From NCBI GenBank assembly GCA_030615365.1, contig JAUWZM010000002.1, positions 10,552 through 74,551 on the forward strand: a DNA stretch of 64,000 nt. Reading direction: 5' to 3'. This stretch comes from Candidatus Aerophobota bacterium (lineage in GTDB: Bacteria; Aerophobota; Aerophobia; Aerophobales; B3-G15). Under the pieces are notes generated by a model. It worked only from the letters and a program-made list of their open reading frames with translations, made no database searches and had not been told where the DNA came from. Of this stretch, positions 9,351 to 19,600 are shown piece after piece (the stretch's first letter is position 1; every line of letters starts with the position of its first letter). The position numbers were made by a program, and so were the translations under genes.

Positions 9351-9974
9351 TTTTTCCTCCTTGATATAATTTATTTTTTTTATATTTACGAAGCTAACGG
9401 CCTGCTTATCTTTCCCCCCCCTCCTCTGGCCTTATTTTAGCTCTTTTTTTAGATAATGATTGAATAAAAAAGGATAACAATGCCTAAAAGTATTATTTAT
9501 CCTTAATTATAAAATTTACCGTATGAAAGAAAAAACTTAATTGAGTATCCACAAGAACCATATGTTCCTTCCGCAAATCTTGCTCTCCTTCACAGCTACA
9601 TAATTGTGATAGATTAAATTTACTAAAGGACTACACATAATAGTATCAAACCTTAGAAATCCTGTCAATTTTTATATAGCGACATGTTTGTTTAATTGGA
9701 GTTTAACATTTCACTCATCGATCTTTGCCAAAAAGAAAAATTATACTATACTAAAAAACGGAGGACGATGGTATACTTTTGAGTAAGAAGCTGGCGATTA
9801 AGGCCAAAAAGAGGATGAAAAATAGGGAGGTCAGGCTATTTTTAGGATAAAGAAAGTTCTCAAAAAAGTGTTAAATAATTACTTTTCCTTCGTGGGGAAC
9901 TTTCACAGAGATTTGAACCATATTAAAATGAACAAGCTTAGCAGACTTACATTATATTTTAAGGAGGATGAGCC
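9351..9974. other. Gene-free intergenic region between divergent genes
   Basis: About 620 bp separating the divergent binding-protein and aldo/keto reductase genes. It must hold both promoters, but I see no confident -35/-10 pair. It is A+T-rich with a run of nine or more C at about 9413. No coding sequence, tRNA or repeat module is recognisable. Confidence 0.5.
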
Positions 9975-10823
9975 ATGAAAAAACGTCTCTTGGGCAAGAC
10001 AGGCAAAGCTCTCTCTATGGTGGGTTTTGGAGGTATTGCGGTGATGAACGAGAGTATTGCCAGTGCCTCCCAATTAGTTGCTAAGGCAGTTGACCGAGGT
10101 ATCAACTATTTTGATGTTGCCCCAAGTTATGGTAATGCAGAGAGTCGTTTAGGGCCCGCTCTCGAGCCATACCGAAAATCCGTATTTCTCGCATGTAAAA
10201 CGGGTGAGCGTACCAAGGAGAAAGCATTGTCACAATTACATCAGTCTCTCCAACTCTTACGTACAGATCATTTTGACCTCTATCAATTCCATGGGGTGAC
10301 CAGCCTGGAAGAGGTAAAGCAGATTATGGGACCGGGGGGTGCAATGGAAGCCTTTTTAGAGGCTCGAGAACAAGGATTAATAGAACACATTGGGTTTTCC
10401 GCCCATTCCGAGGAGGCAGCGTTAGCTCTGCTGGACTCTTTTGCCTTTGATAGCATTCTCTTCCCGTTCAATTGGGCGTGCTGGCATAAGAGGAATTTTG
10501 GCCATCGCGTGTTGGCCAAAGCACGAGAGAAAGGAATAGGGATTCTTGCGCTAAAGGCACTGGCCAAAAGGAAATGGAAGGAAGGTGAGGAGCGAAAGTG
10601 GACCAAGTGTTGGTATTCACCAGTAGATAATTCCGATGAGGCGGCCCTGGCCCTTCGCTTTGTTCTTTCTAAACCAATCACAGCAGCTGTGAGTCCGGGC
10701 CACGCCGAGCTTCTGTGGTGGGCATGTGATGCTGCTGATCAATTCAAACCCCTCTCCAAAGAAGAATCCACCGAAATCAGCAGGTTAAGTGAAGACATTG
10801 ATCCTATCTTCCCTGCAGGATAA
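9975..10823 (+). CDS. Aldo/keto reductase family oxidoreductase
   Basis: The 282-aa product is a TIM-barrel NAD(P)H-dependent reductase. The catalytic tetrad is present: D47 and Y52 in YFDVAPSYGNAE, K75 in ACKTG, and H106 in LYQFHG. It opens with the usual beta-hairpin KRLLGKTGKALSMVGFGG. A GGAGG site lies 8 bases before the ATG. It belongs with the bacterial AKRs often annotated as general-stress or predicted oxidoreductases; the substrate cannot be told. It is divergent from the binding-protein gene and has no clear operon partner. Confidence 0.92.
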   Translation: MKKRLLGKTGKALSMVGFGGIAVMNESIASASQLVAKAVDRGINYFDVAPSYGNAESRLGPALEPYRKSVFLACKTGERTKEKALSQLHQSLQLLRTDHFDLYQFHGVTSLEEVKQIMGPGGAMEAFLEAREQGLIEHIGFSAHSEEAALALLDSFAFDSILFPFNWACWHKRNFGHRVLAKAREKGIGILALKALAKRKWKEGEERKWTKCWYSPVDNSDEAALALRFVLSKPITAAVSPGHAELLWWACDAADQFKPLSKEESTEISRLSEDIDPIFPAG

Positions 10824-11078
10824 AGGTAATTAAATGAACATCCTTAAGGTAAAAAGCGGACAGTAAGGAGAGATAGGTGGCAGACCTGGCAAATACGAAA
10901 CCGAAGTGGCAAAAATATTTTTCCCTGAAAATCCTCAAGGGGCTTCGAGAGCTCAAAACTTAACAAAAGGCTAATTCTGTATACCATCACCTGAGACGAA
11001 ATGTTGACTCACAGACAAGTTTTGTCTATTTAACCCCTTTTAATCATATACCTGATTTGATAGGAACAGATAGGAGAG

Positions 11079-11531
11079 TTAATCCAACTTCGCTATTAGA
11101 TCTCGAAGGTGTGAATATTCCTCCCTGTCTGAATAGATAGTAAATGTGCGAATATTTACTTCCTTAGCTTTTTGCAATGGGACAAGAGCTTCTCGCCCTT
11201 TTCCTTGTTGTGATAGCATAAGTGCTTTTTCCAAACCAGACAGAACATCATAAAGGCTATCTCTACCTTTTTCTATAGACCGATTAAATACAATAAGTGC
11301 TTCATCTTTCTTACCCTCTCGTGCTAAACAAACCCCATATTTATGCAGCAAAGGGGTACGAAGCGGTTCTGGACTCATTTGACGTAATTGTTCAAAATAT
11401 CGAAGAGCTTCGGCATAATTACCAGCGTCATAGGCTATATTTGCCCCATCCTTCAATAAATATAATGATTCTTCTTTAATGGCCTCATGCTCTATTACTT
11501 GTTTCTTTCTTTCTGAAGGAACCTCATCCAT
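11079..11531 (-). CDS. Tetratricopeptide-repeat protein
   Basis: A cytoplasmic protein of about 150 residues made of TPR helices: the segments GANIAYDAGNYAEALRYFEQ, HKYGVCLAREGKKDEALIVF and EKALMLSQQGKGREALVPLQ each show the TPR spacing (W/L/Y-G-Y-A-F-A-P type). TPRs bind partner proteins; none is indicated. I start at the ATG at 11531, which has GGAGG five bases upstream; a TTG four codons earlier would lie inside that site. No operon neighbour on this strand. Confidence 0.8.
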   Translation of the reverse strand: MDEVPSERKKQVIEHEAIKEESLYLLKDGANIAYDAGNYAEALRYFEQLRQMSPEPLRTPLLHKYGVCLAREGKKDEALIVFNRSIEKGRDSLYDVLSGLEKALMLSQQGKGREALVPLQKAKEVNIRTFTIYSDREEYSHLRDLIAKLD

Positions 11532-11758
11532 TCTTACCTCCAATTATGCTCAGGAATAGATTAGACTATTTGAATCTACCTGATATTTTGAGTATATAGT
11601 GAGAAAACTTCCCCTTCACCTGGTTCAATTTTTGTTTCCTCTTGCATATAGTCTGTTTTTCAAACATGTGCTCTATTTTAACAAAAAAGGAGGATCTGTC
11701 AAAAAATCACCTCTTCCAAGCGAATGAGAAATAATACGAAGTTGATACATTTCTCTAA

Positions 11759-11787
11759 TTGACCAAAAAGTGAATTTCTTATATATT
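11759..11787 (+). promoter_or_regulatory. Candidate sigma-70-type promoter for the nitroreductase gene
   Basis: TTGACC (11759-11764) and TATATT (11782-11787) are spaced by 17 bp, close to the housekeeping consensus. It would give a leader of about 100 nt before the ATG at 11894. Confidence 0.45.
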
Positions 11788-11893
11788 AAATCAGGTGAAA
11801 GACTGTATTGCAAAAGTATAATAAATCGGGATATATTTTCAGTAAAAAGCGTAAGACTTCTTGCTTGAAAAAGGGCGAAATGGAGGCAAAAAT

Positions 11894-12463
11894 ATGAATC
11901 CAGTAATTGAAGCTATGAAAAACAGAAGGTCCGTGAGGCACTATGAGTCTAAACCGCTGCCAAGGGATGTTGTAAATACGATTATAGAAGCGGGAAATCA
12001 GGCTCCTACAGCAGCAAATCGTCAACCGTGGCGGTTCGTTGTTGTGGAGGAAAATAAGTTTAAAAAAAAGCTCAGTCAGATAGCTTTACCTACCTATAGG
12101 AAGTGGTTGGAAGGAGGCCTTCCTTTGACTAACAGGCGTATAAGCTATGATGAGGAGAGAAGAAAATCAGATAGGGAGTATGACCCAGTTTACTATTCTG
12201 CACCTGTAATACTCTTTGTCATAGGCACTAACACCGACGATTGTCCAATGGTTTGCCAGAATATTATGCTGGCAGCATACTCCCTGGGCCTTGGGAGCTG
12301 CTGGGTAGGTTTTGGAAAAATGGGTACCGAGAATGAGGAAGTAAGAAAGGCCCTTGAGTTAAAAGAAAATGAGAAGATATTCGGACCAATCCTGTTAGGC
12401 TATCCAAAAGGAGGGTTTCCCGAACCACCAATAAAAAAAGAGCCCCTAATCAAATGGATATAA
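11894..12463 (+). CDS. Nitroreductase family protein (FMN-dependent)
   Basis: About 189 aa. The N-terminus IEAMKNRRSVRHYESKPL is the classic nitroreductase FMN-binding start, followed by EAGNQAPTAANRQPWRFVVV (Ala-Pro-(S/T)-x-x-N-x-Q-P-W). The centre has a YYSAPVILFVIGT strand and the C-terminus AAYSLGLGSCWVGFG, the usual second FMN-contact helix. The enzyme reduces nitro groups, quinones or flavins with NAD(P)H. The chosen ATG has TGGAGG just upstream; an earlier in-frame start at 11861 would include the ribosome-binding site. A second, unlinked nitroreductase is at 49938. The gene stands alone. Confidence 0.92.
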   Translation: MNPVIEAMKNRRSVRHYESKPLPRDVVNTIIEAGNQAPTAANRQPWRFVVVEENKFKKKLSQIALPTYRKWLEGGLPLTNRRISYDEERRKSDREYDPVYYSAPVILFVIGTNTDDCPMVCQNIMLAAYSLGLGSCWVGFGKMGTENEEVRKALELKENEKIFGPILLGYPKGGFPEPPIKKEPLIKWI

Positions 12464-12642
12464 TACCCGGTTAAGAAACCTGAGTATGGAGGGTGCCAAA
12501 TTTTCCTATTGATTCTCCTCTGTCAGTTGGAATTTTTTCTTTGCTTTTAGGTTCATCCAGACCTCACCATGACAACCTGTAGGTGAGGCGAAGGACAAAA
12601 TGGCAGAGCAGTTGTGAGTGACGAGCCCGGTAAAACTTTTAA

Positions 12643-13608
12643 CTAAATAGCCTCAATAGTTGAAGGCGGTTTTTTAGTTATGTTATAGGTAACACTCACA
12701 ACACCTGGCACTTCTGTTGCTATTCTCTTTGCTAATTTTTCTAAAGTTTCATAGGAAAGTCTCGTTGGCGATGCTGTTTTTGCATCTTTGCTATCCCAGC
12801 ATCTCACCTCTATCTGTAAACCATAATCTCTTTTCCCCTCTCTCACCCCAGTAACTTTATCTTCATGCAGAATCGCTAAATACTGAAATGCACCAGTCCT
12901 GCATAGTTCCTCTTCGACAATTTTCGTAGCTTTACTTACAGTTTCTACTCGTTGTGGTGTGACTTCTCCTATTATTCTTGCCGCTAAGGCAGGACCTGGA
13001 AAGGGTGGTCGATTATATATTTCCTCTGGCAGTCCCAGAGCTTTTGCTACCTCTCTTATCCCTGATTTTCTAAGTTGAACTAAAGGTTCTATGACTTTAT
13101 ATCCGTATGTCTTTTCTGTATCAATTCCAAGCTGCTCTAAAATATTGTGCTGCCTTTTAATTCCGGCCACAGTTTCTTCTACATCAGTATAATTTGTCCC
13201 TTGCAAAAGATACTTGGCACCGCTTTCTTTTGCTAAATTACCAAAGACATCTTTGTAAAATGCCTGGGTAATAGCTTCTCTTTTTTCTTCGGAGTCTGTT
13301 ATACCTTGTAATGCCTTAAAGAACTGTGCTTTCGCATCAACTATTTTGAGAAGTACACCTAATTTTTCAAATAGTAAAGCAATCCTTTTAGGTTCTCCTT
13401 CCCTCATTAAACCATTATCAATAAAATATGTCCTAAGTCTCCCCCCTAAAGCTTTGTAACCCAACATAGTGACAGCCGAGGAGTCAACTCCACCTGAGAG
13501 GGCATTGACAGCTATGCCAGTTCCAACGATAGAGGAAATCTCTTCCACCTTTTGTTTTATGAATTCTTCAGGGTGAAGCTCCTCTATTTTTATTTCTTCA
13601 TTTTTCAT
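12643..13608 (-). CDS. guaA: GMP synthetase ATP-pyrophosphatase subunit (no glutaminase domain)
   Basis: The 321-aa product matches the C-terminal two-thirds of GMP synthetase. It has the PP-loop SGGVDSS (38-44), ALGLPEEIYNRPPFPGPALAARI around residue 200, and the C-terminal dimerisation region ending in ITKKPPSTIEAI (bacterial GuaA ends PPGTIEWE-like). The enzyme adenylates XMP and aminates it to GMP. The N-terminal class I glutaminase domain (about 190 aa) is missing and no such gene is adjacent. Split GuaA subunits are normal in archaea and rare in bacteria, so it either pairs with a distant glutaminase, uses ammonia, or is a paralogue with another role. Confidence 0.88.
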   Translation of the reverse strand: MKNEEIKIEELHPEEFIKQKVEEISSIVGTGIAVNALSGGVDSSAVTMLGYKALGGRLRTYFIDNGLMREGEPKRIALLFEKLGVLLKIVDAKAQFFKALQGITDSEEKREAITQAFYKDVFGNLAKESGAKYLLQGTNYTDVEETVAGIKRQHNILEQLGIDTEKTYGYKVIEPLVQLRKSGIREVAKALGLPEEIYNRPPFPGPALAARIIGEVTPQRVETVSKATKIVEEELCRTGAFQYLAILHEDKVTGVREGKRDYGLQIEVRCWDSKDAKTASPTRLSYETLEKLAKRIATEVPGVVSVTYNITKKPPSTIEAI

Positions 13609-13743
13609 TTTACCTTCCTGTTAGTACGAAATTATATAATCTTTATAAATTTATTTGCTTTCTAAAAACGGACTGTAGCATTTCATTTAACCTAATTATA
13701 TTATATACGAAATTCACTTTTTGTTAAGTTGAAGGATTAAGAT

Positions 13744-13795
13744 TATAATGAACCCCAAAATTGGATAGTGCATGAAGCTACAGGTAAGGTCAAAA
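13744..13795 (+). repeat. IS-end-like repeat, copy 1
   Basis: Starts TATAATGAACCCCAAAATTG and is about 80 percent identical over 50 bp to 55349-55400. TGAACCCC followed by an AAAATTGGACA-like run resembles the terminal repeats of IS3-type elements. No transposase is attached, so this is a solo end or relic. Family assignment is from memory of the motif. Confidence 0.5.
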
Positions 13796-13882
13796 AAGTA
13801 ATTAGAAAGGCCAAGCATGGAATCAGCAGGAAAGGTAAAGAATTCACTGGTATCACAGTGGAGAGCTCTGAAAAAAGTCTGA

Positions 13883-14070
13883 CGCTGCTCTTTGCTCGGT
13901 GCTTTCCGGGCGCCTGCAGCTAAGTTCTACTCTTATCTTTATGCCGTAGCTCTTATGGGCGAAGTATCAGGTTACAGGAAAACTAAGAGTTTGAACGCAT
14001 AGACCCGCCTTGATCGCCGCTGCCTTATGGAAACACCTCGCCAAGCAGCAAAAAGAAAAAGGATTTTCAG
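13883..14070 (+). repeat. Dispersed ~220-bp repeat, copy A
   Basis: Shares an ordered set of blocks with 51774-51989 and, in its second half, with 44818-44910. The shared blocks are GAGTTCTACTCTTAT-like, then CATAGACCCGCCTTGATC, CGCTGCCTTATGGAAA and an AGCAGCAAA-like end. One frame reads RPALIAAALWKHLAKQQ but has stops on both sides, so a coding fossil or a structured RNA are both possible. Confidence 0.65.
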
Positions 14071-14152
14071 AGCTCCCTCAGTGATGTTTGACAGAGCTTC
14101 TAAAGTGTAGTAAATTGCATTAGCCTTTTAGTGAATCAAAACTGCTATCTGA

Positions 14153-14184
14153 GCAATTTCGCTGTTTTTTTATGGCGAAATTGC
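14153..14184. other. Perfect 10-bp stem-loop
   Basis: GCAATTTCGC (14153-14162) pairs with GCGAAATTGC (14175-14184) around a 12-base loop containing seven T. It may act as a terminator for leftward or rightward transcripts. It stands between the dispersed repeat and the pbpC gene's 3' end. Confidence 0.5.
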
Positions 14185-14305
14185 GAGGGAGAGGAAATGA
14201 TTTTACTGGCACGCCTGGTATATAATAAAAAGCTAAACGGGGATCGAGGAGGGTCTATGAGTTATACATATCAGTGCCCATTTGTGGCTGAATAATTACT
14301 TTTCA

Positions 14306-16633
14306 TCAAGCGTTATGAGCTCGATTTTTGGTATAAAATTTAATTTCTTTACTGCTCCCCTCCCCATCAACAACACAGATAACATGCCATCCTGTCTTAA
14401 AATCAATAAACATGGTATGTTTTTTTGAAGTCACACCAATAAACTTGCTATCAAGATACCAAAACAGTTTACTCTGCTTTGAATTATGCGCTATCTTGAC
14501 TGCAACCTTCTGATATTCCCCACTCACATCCCTGGGAACCATAATATAACTTCCGTTGGCTGGATAAATAAAGTCCATATTGTCTTGAGAGCTAATTGAA
14601 GGACAGGTTTCTTTGTGTGGGGGAACCGATTGAAACCCCTGTCCCCGTTCCTTTAAATATTGCACTACTTCTGCAGGATGCACTAATCTTGCTACTCTTT
14701 TTTTATCAGCATTTTCCCAGCAGAGAGAGCATACTTGTTCTGTTTCAGCCTGGTTGACAAATATGGTTTTGTGATAGGGGCATTTTTTTAGAGTCCTTGC
14801 CCTCAAGGGTATTTCTCTTTCAATGAAGCTATCGCAATTAGGTCCTGCAAGATACCCTGTTTCAGAACATAAGGTAACTTTTCTAATATGTTCATCTGGG
14901 TTTTCAAACCAGGAATAGCCAGAATCTTTCGGAAGAGAATTAAAAGCGCTAAACATAAGTGGTGCAGCAGATTTTGATCCTCTTAAATTCACATTTCCTT
15001 CTCCGGTAAAATTCCCTACCCATACACCAACTATCCACTGAGGGTTTACCCCAATAGACCAACCATCACGTTGCCCATAGCTTGTGCCCGTTTTCCAGGC
15101 TATTGGAATCTGGTTTTCATATTGATACCAGTAATACTCTGAACCAGGACGCTTAAGGGTTTTCAATACTTCAAGAATTAAATATGTAGCTCCTTTACTT
15201 ATTAACTGCCTGGGCTCCATTTTTTCACCATCACTTTTAAGCGAAGATATTCCTGAAAAATCTCCATAGTTTCCCAATCCATGATATAAGGATACCAAGT
15301 CCCATAAAGTGGCTTCTGCCCCTCCTAATATTAATGACAGCCCATAATCTTCAGAATCTCTAAAAAGTGTCCTCATTCTCCCTTGTTTGAGAAAAAAATA
15401 GAAATTTTCAACTCCGTAATCATACAGAAGTCTTACTGTAGGCACATTTAATGATTCTACCAATGCCTGTCTGGCACTTACCATACCCCTGAATTTCAAA
15501 TCAGCATTACATGGAGAAAAAGAACCGTAATAGGTAGGAATATCCTTTACTTTAGAATCGGGTAAAATTATCCCTTCATCTATAGATAGGGCATATAAAA
15601 ATGGTTTTAAAATTGAACCCGTGGATCGCAAGGCTATGACTCCATCGACTTTTCCGTTATTATCATTATCATGGTAGTTTTGAGAGCCTATATAAGCTTT
15701 AACTTCACCGGTCTTTGTTTCGGCTACAATCATTGCCATATTCTTTATTCCTTGATATGTAAGTTCCTGGGCGTACTCTTTCACTAAGCCTGTCATCTTT
15801 TTTTGGATTTTCTTTGATATGGTTGTTGGTATTACCTCACCTGGATACTGATTCTTCAACCTCCTGGTGAGATGCGGGGCTGCAATAGAAAAAGGTAATT
15901 GTTTTTTCGGAATCGGCTCTAATAATGAGAGCGTATAGGTACTCTCATTTATTATCTTTTTATCAAATAAACGTTTGAGTAGTCTATTTCGTTTCTCTTT
16001 TAGCCTATCTTGATTCTTCATCGGATTTATAAGACCAGGGTTATTGGGTAAAACAGCTAATGTAGCGGCCTGCGCCCAGGTAAGATATTTCGGTAATTTT
16101 CCAAAATATCTTAAGGAAGCTGCTTCATACCCGATGATATTCCCACCGTAGGGGGCATTGGTAAAATACATTTTTAAAATTTCATCTTTGCTGTAGTAAA
16201 GCTCCAATTTTAACGACTGAACCATTTCTATGAATTTGTTCCCCACGGTCCTCTTCTTAGGCTTCATAATCCTTGCCACCTGCATCGTTATCGTGCTTCC
16301 ACCACTGAGGATCTTTCGGGATCTTAAATTTTGCAGCAATGCTCTTCCAATAGCGGTAATATCTATTCCGCAATGCGAGAAGAAATTCTTATCTTCGAAC
16401 AGTACTGCACTTTCTATAAGTTTTCTCGGTATGGTATCTTTTGTCATTGGAAAACGCCACTGTTCTTTCGAATTAAGGAAAACTCTTAAATAATCGCCAT
16501 CTTCATCTAAAACGACTGTACTATAATCATTTGGAAAAAGAGGGTCTGGTAGACGAGTTTGCCACCAGACAAAGCTAATTGCTACTATGAAAAACAAAAC
16601 TACCAGACAGATTCTTTTGGTGAGTGTATTCAT
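14306..16633 (-). CDS. pbpC: Penicillin-binding protein 1C (bifunctional, class A)
   Basis: The 775-aa protein polymerises and cross-links peptidoglycan at the outer face of the inner membrane. It has an N-terminal anchor helix (about 7-24), a GT51 glycosyltransferase domain with catalytic E80-D81 (FEDKNFFSH) and SGGSTITMQVAR near 110, and a transpeptidase domain with S340-x-x-K343, SLN (394-396) and KTGTS (514-518). The last ~90 residues fit the PBP1C C-terminal domain. The start overlaps the stop of the alpha-2-macroglobulin gene by 4 bp, the classic pairing in which PBP1C repairs wall exposed where A2M traps attacking proteases. Confidence 0.95.
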   Translation of the reverse strand: MNTLTKRICLVVLFFIVAISFVWWQTRLPDPLFPNDYSTVVLDEDGDYLRVFLNSKEQWRFPMTKDTIPRKLIESAVLFEDKNFFSHCGIDITAIGRALLQNLRSRKILSGGSTITMQVARIMKPKKRTVGNKFIEMVQSLKLELYYSKDEILKMYFTNAPYGGNIIGYEAASLRYFGKLPKYLTWAQAATLAVLPNNPGLINPMKNQDRLKEKRNRLLKRLFDKKIINESTYTLSLLEPIPKKQLPFSIAAPHLTRRLKNQYPGEVIPTTISKKIQKKMTGLVKEYAQELTYQGIKNMAMIVAETKTGEVKAYIGSQNYHDNDNNGKVDGVIALRSTGSILKPFLYALSIDEGIILPDSKVKDIPTYYGSFSPCNADLKFRGMVSARQALVESLNVPTVRLLYDYGVENFYFFLKQGRMRTLFRDSEDYGLSLILGGAEATLWDLVSLYHGLGNYGDFSGISSLKSDGEKMEPRQLISKGATYLILEVLKTLKRPGSEYYWYQYENQIPIAWKTGTSYGQRDGWSIGVNPQWIVGVWVGNFTGEGNVNLRGSKSAAPLMFSAFNSLPKDSGYSWFENPDEHIRKVTLCSETGYLAGPNCDSFIEREIPLRARTLKKCPYHKTIFVNQAETEQVCSLCWENADKKRVARLVHPAEVVQYLKERGQGFQSVPPHKETCPSISSQDNMDFIYPANGSYIMVPRDVSGEYQKVAVKIAHNSKQSKLFWYLDSKFIGVTSKKHTMFIDFKTGWHVICVVDGEGSSKEIKFYTKNRAHNA

Positions 16634-19600
16634 TTTTCTGCTACCACATTCTTCTTTCTTTCAGTTACCTTCACTTTCTTACCCGCAACAGTTGCTCTGT
16701 AATTGTGATTGTACATAGCTTCGGCTAACGTAGGAGAAAGGTAGAATTCTCCAACAGTCACTGCATTTATTTTCACCACAAATTCTGCTTTGGAGTTGTA
16801 GAGATCAAAAAACCACATTACTCTATCATCTCTAATGTCCAGATAGTCCTCTGTATATAACGCATAGTTTTCCATCCATTCAGGCACTCCACCGCCAAAT
16901 AATCGGATATTTTCTATTTCCCATCCAGCAGGTAATATCTGTACCAGAGCCATTTCTTCAATCTTACCATAATCCTCTTTTTTTACTGTGAAATGTCCCC
17001 AGAATGCAGTTCCCTGTTCTATATTTTCCGGAGTAATAACCATACCATCCTCATCAAGCCATTCAACTTTTAAATCGATATTCTTCGATTCAGTGATTAC
17101 CGTATCTCTCAGAGGAATTCCTTCCCATTCAAGATTGCCAAAGATCCTTTCCTTAGAGTGAACGATTACTTCCAGTTCTTGGCCAAATCCCTGGGTAATC
17201 GGCAATGTATACGTTGGCTCATCTGTCTTAAATTGTATTTTTTCACCACTGGGAAGAAAAATTTCTCCTTCCATAACCTCATCTCCTTCAGGATTAGCCT
17301 TAAGGTATTTACCAATGGCTAAAAGCGAGTAAGCTATGGTCTGAGTAGAATACCACCTGTTCTCTGATAATATTCTTGCTATTTCTTTATAGAGCATAAG
17401 CTCTCTGTCAGGATCTTTCATAATTGTTGCACATTGAAGCATTATCGCCTTATCTCGCAGAGCCGAACCATAGGTTCCTGCAAACTCGGTATAATCTTTT
17501 ACTGTCAGCCCTGCATCTTTGGCAATACCCTGTGCTATTTGCCCCTCTCCTATAAATTCATACGATGCGGCTAATAACCATTTTTCAGTATTACTCATTT
17601 CTTTTAGATGACTCTCATACAGTAAATTCATCGCTCCTATTGCTGGTTGGTCTGCTAAAGCTAAAAGATAGACCCTATAGACATTGGTTAAGCTGTGATC
17701 AGAAGTTGTTCTACTTTTGTCTTTTTGAAATTCAATCCATTGGTTATACATATCTTCGGGAATATAATATCCCATTTTATTTGCTTCAATCATAAAATGT
17801 CCTGCGTAATTGGTTGCCCACAGGTTAACTTCATCTCCATTGGGCCAGTATGAAAATCCGCCATTTGATAATTGAAATGTTCTTAATTTATCTATTCCAG
17901 CATTTATATTTCTGTCCATGCTCCTCTGAGCTTTTTCCTCATCAAGACTCACTATATCTTTCAGGTAAAGTTGAGGGAAAACACTCGATGTAATCTGTTC
18001 TATGCATCCGTAAGGATATCTGATTAACCATTCCAACCGCTGGTAGAATTTCAAATCGGGTCTCCTGGAAATAATCATTCTCGAATAATTAGAACCTGCA
18101 ATACCCTTATTTAGTATTTTAAATGTAGCTTTTTTTTCTGGGTTTAACACTTTTTCCTCGGAAAAATATGCATAAGGGGCAGAAGGTCTTACAGCAATTT
18201 CAGTGATTTCCTCAGCGCTAAAATCCCTGGAAGAAGCAGAGATCTTAATTGTTGAGGTGCCCATTGCTGCATCTGCCTGGAGTTCAAAATAAATGTCCTT
18301 CTCACCCTTTTTGGCAAATGAGAGAATCTTCCTGGTTTCTCCAATTGGTTTGACAACTCCTTTCACATCCATATTTACCACTACTTCACCGATATTATCC
18401 TGCATGGCAAATACTGTCACCGGTAGTAGTATTTTATCCTCCGGTCCTAAAACTCTTGGCAGCGTTGGCATAACCATTAAAGGAGATTTTACCGCTATCA
18501 CTTTCTCTTTGCTCCCGTAGCTATTACCCCGGGCTCCAATCACCATAACCCTTACCGAACCTATATAATTGGGTATTTTGAACGTAACTGTTGTTTCACC
18601 TTTTTCATCTGTTCTTATTGGACCTTTGAACATAGAAACAGGTTTAAAACGTTTTACCTTGACAGGGGAGAGCTGTTTCTTTGCACACTCTTCTTCATCA
18701 AAGCCCCCACCAATAGAAAATATCTTGTACACATCTCCCCAATTAGCTCCAATTATTTTGGAAAAGATATCAAAAGTCTCTACTGAAAGTGATTCTTTTT
18801 GGAAAAAATACTTCCAGGGACTTGGGGTTTGATAGGCGGTTAAATCTAACAACCCTTCATCAACTACTGCGATTGTAAATTGAGCGGGCGATGAATCCAA
18901 TGTCTTAATTTCTACCTCAAACTCTTTTCCTGGATTTATTTCCTCAGGAGCTTGAACAGAGAAATCCAGATGAGTTTCTTCTTCTTCAACATGGAGAGGA
19001 ACAACGCCATACATTCTTATGGGCTTATCATTCTTTGTTTGGCTGTGAGATTGAATCACAGATATACTCACATAAACCGTTGGTAGCATCTGCTTCGTAA
19101 TGGGAACTTCTATAATAGTTTCAGTTCCTTTCAGCTTTTTCCAATACACGTTAAGAATTTTTCTCCCTTTTTCTATGGAAATTAGAGCTCGTCCGTTTTC
19201 CGGAGTCTGACAAATTACTTTCGCAATATCTTTGTACCGATAGACCTTTTTATCTGTCTTTATCTTTAAAATATCTGCATCTTTTCCTCCAGTCTCACCT
19301 GCCCACGCATACACATCACAGAAATAGGCTGCTGTGTGACCGTTAGCCCCATCCTGGACTTCAATGAGAACTTCACCATAGTTTTCCGGAGTATAGGCAA
19401 TAGAGATAGGTCCTGAACTTGAAGTGATTGTCCCGGATCTCACCAGTTCTGTGGAATAATCACTTTTAAAATGTTTTTTAAATTCTGCTTGACTATCATA
19501 GTCCCACCACCAGTAAGATTGCCCCTGGTAAATTCGATAATTTAATATTCTATCGGGAACTACTTCACCGTTATCTGAAACTAAAATCGTCTTTACGTTT

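Larger units (their letters stand above)
13609..14305. other. Repeat- and relic-rich intergenic region
   Basis: About 700 bp with no intact gene. It holds an IS-end-like sequence (13744-13795), one copy of a three-copy dispersed repeat (13883-14070), a strong 10-bp stem-loop (14153-14184), and a 12-codon open frame at 14257 (MSYTYQCPFVAE) with a good GAGGAGGG site, apparently the head of a lost gene. Confidence 0.6.

Noticed and set aside
14205..14226. Sigma-54-like TGGCACG followed by GTATA
   Set aside because: The -24 half fits but the -12 half should be TTGCA-like; a TATAAT -10 box overlaps, so it is more likely chance or a sigma-70 site.
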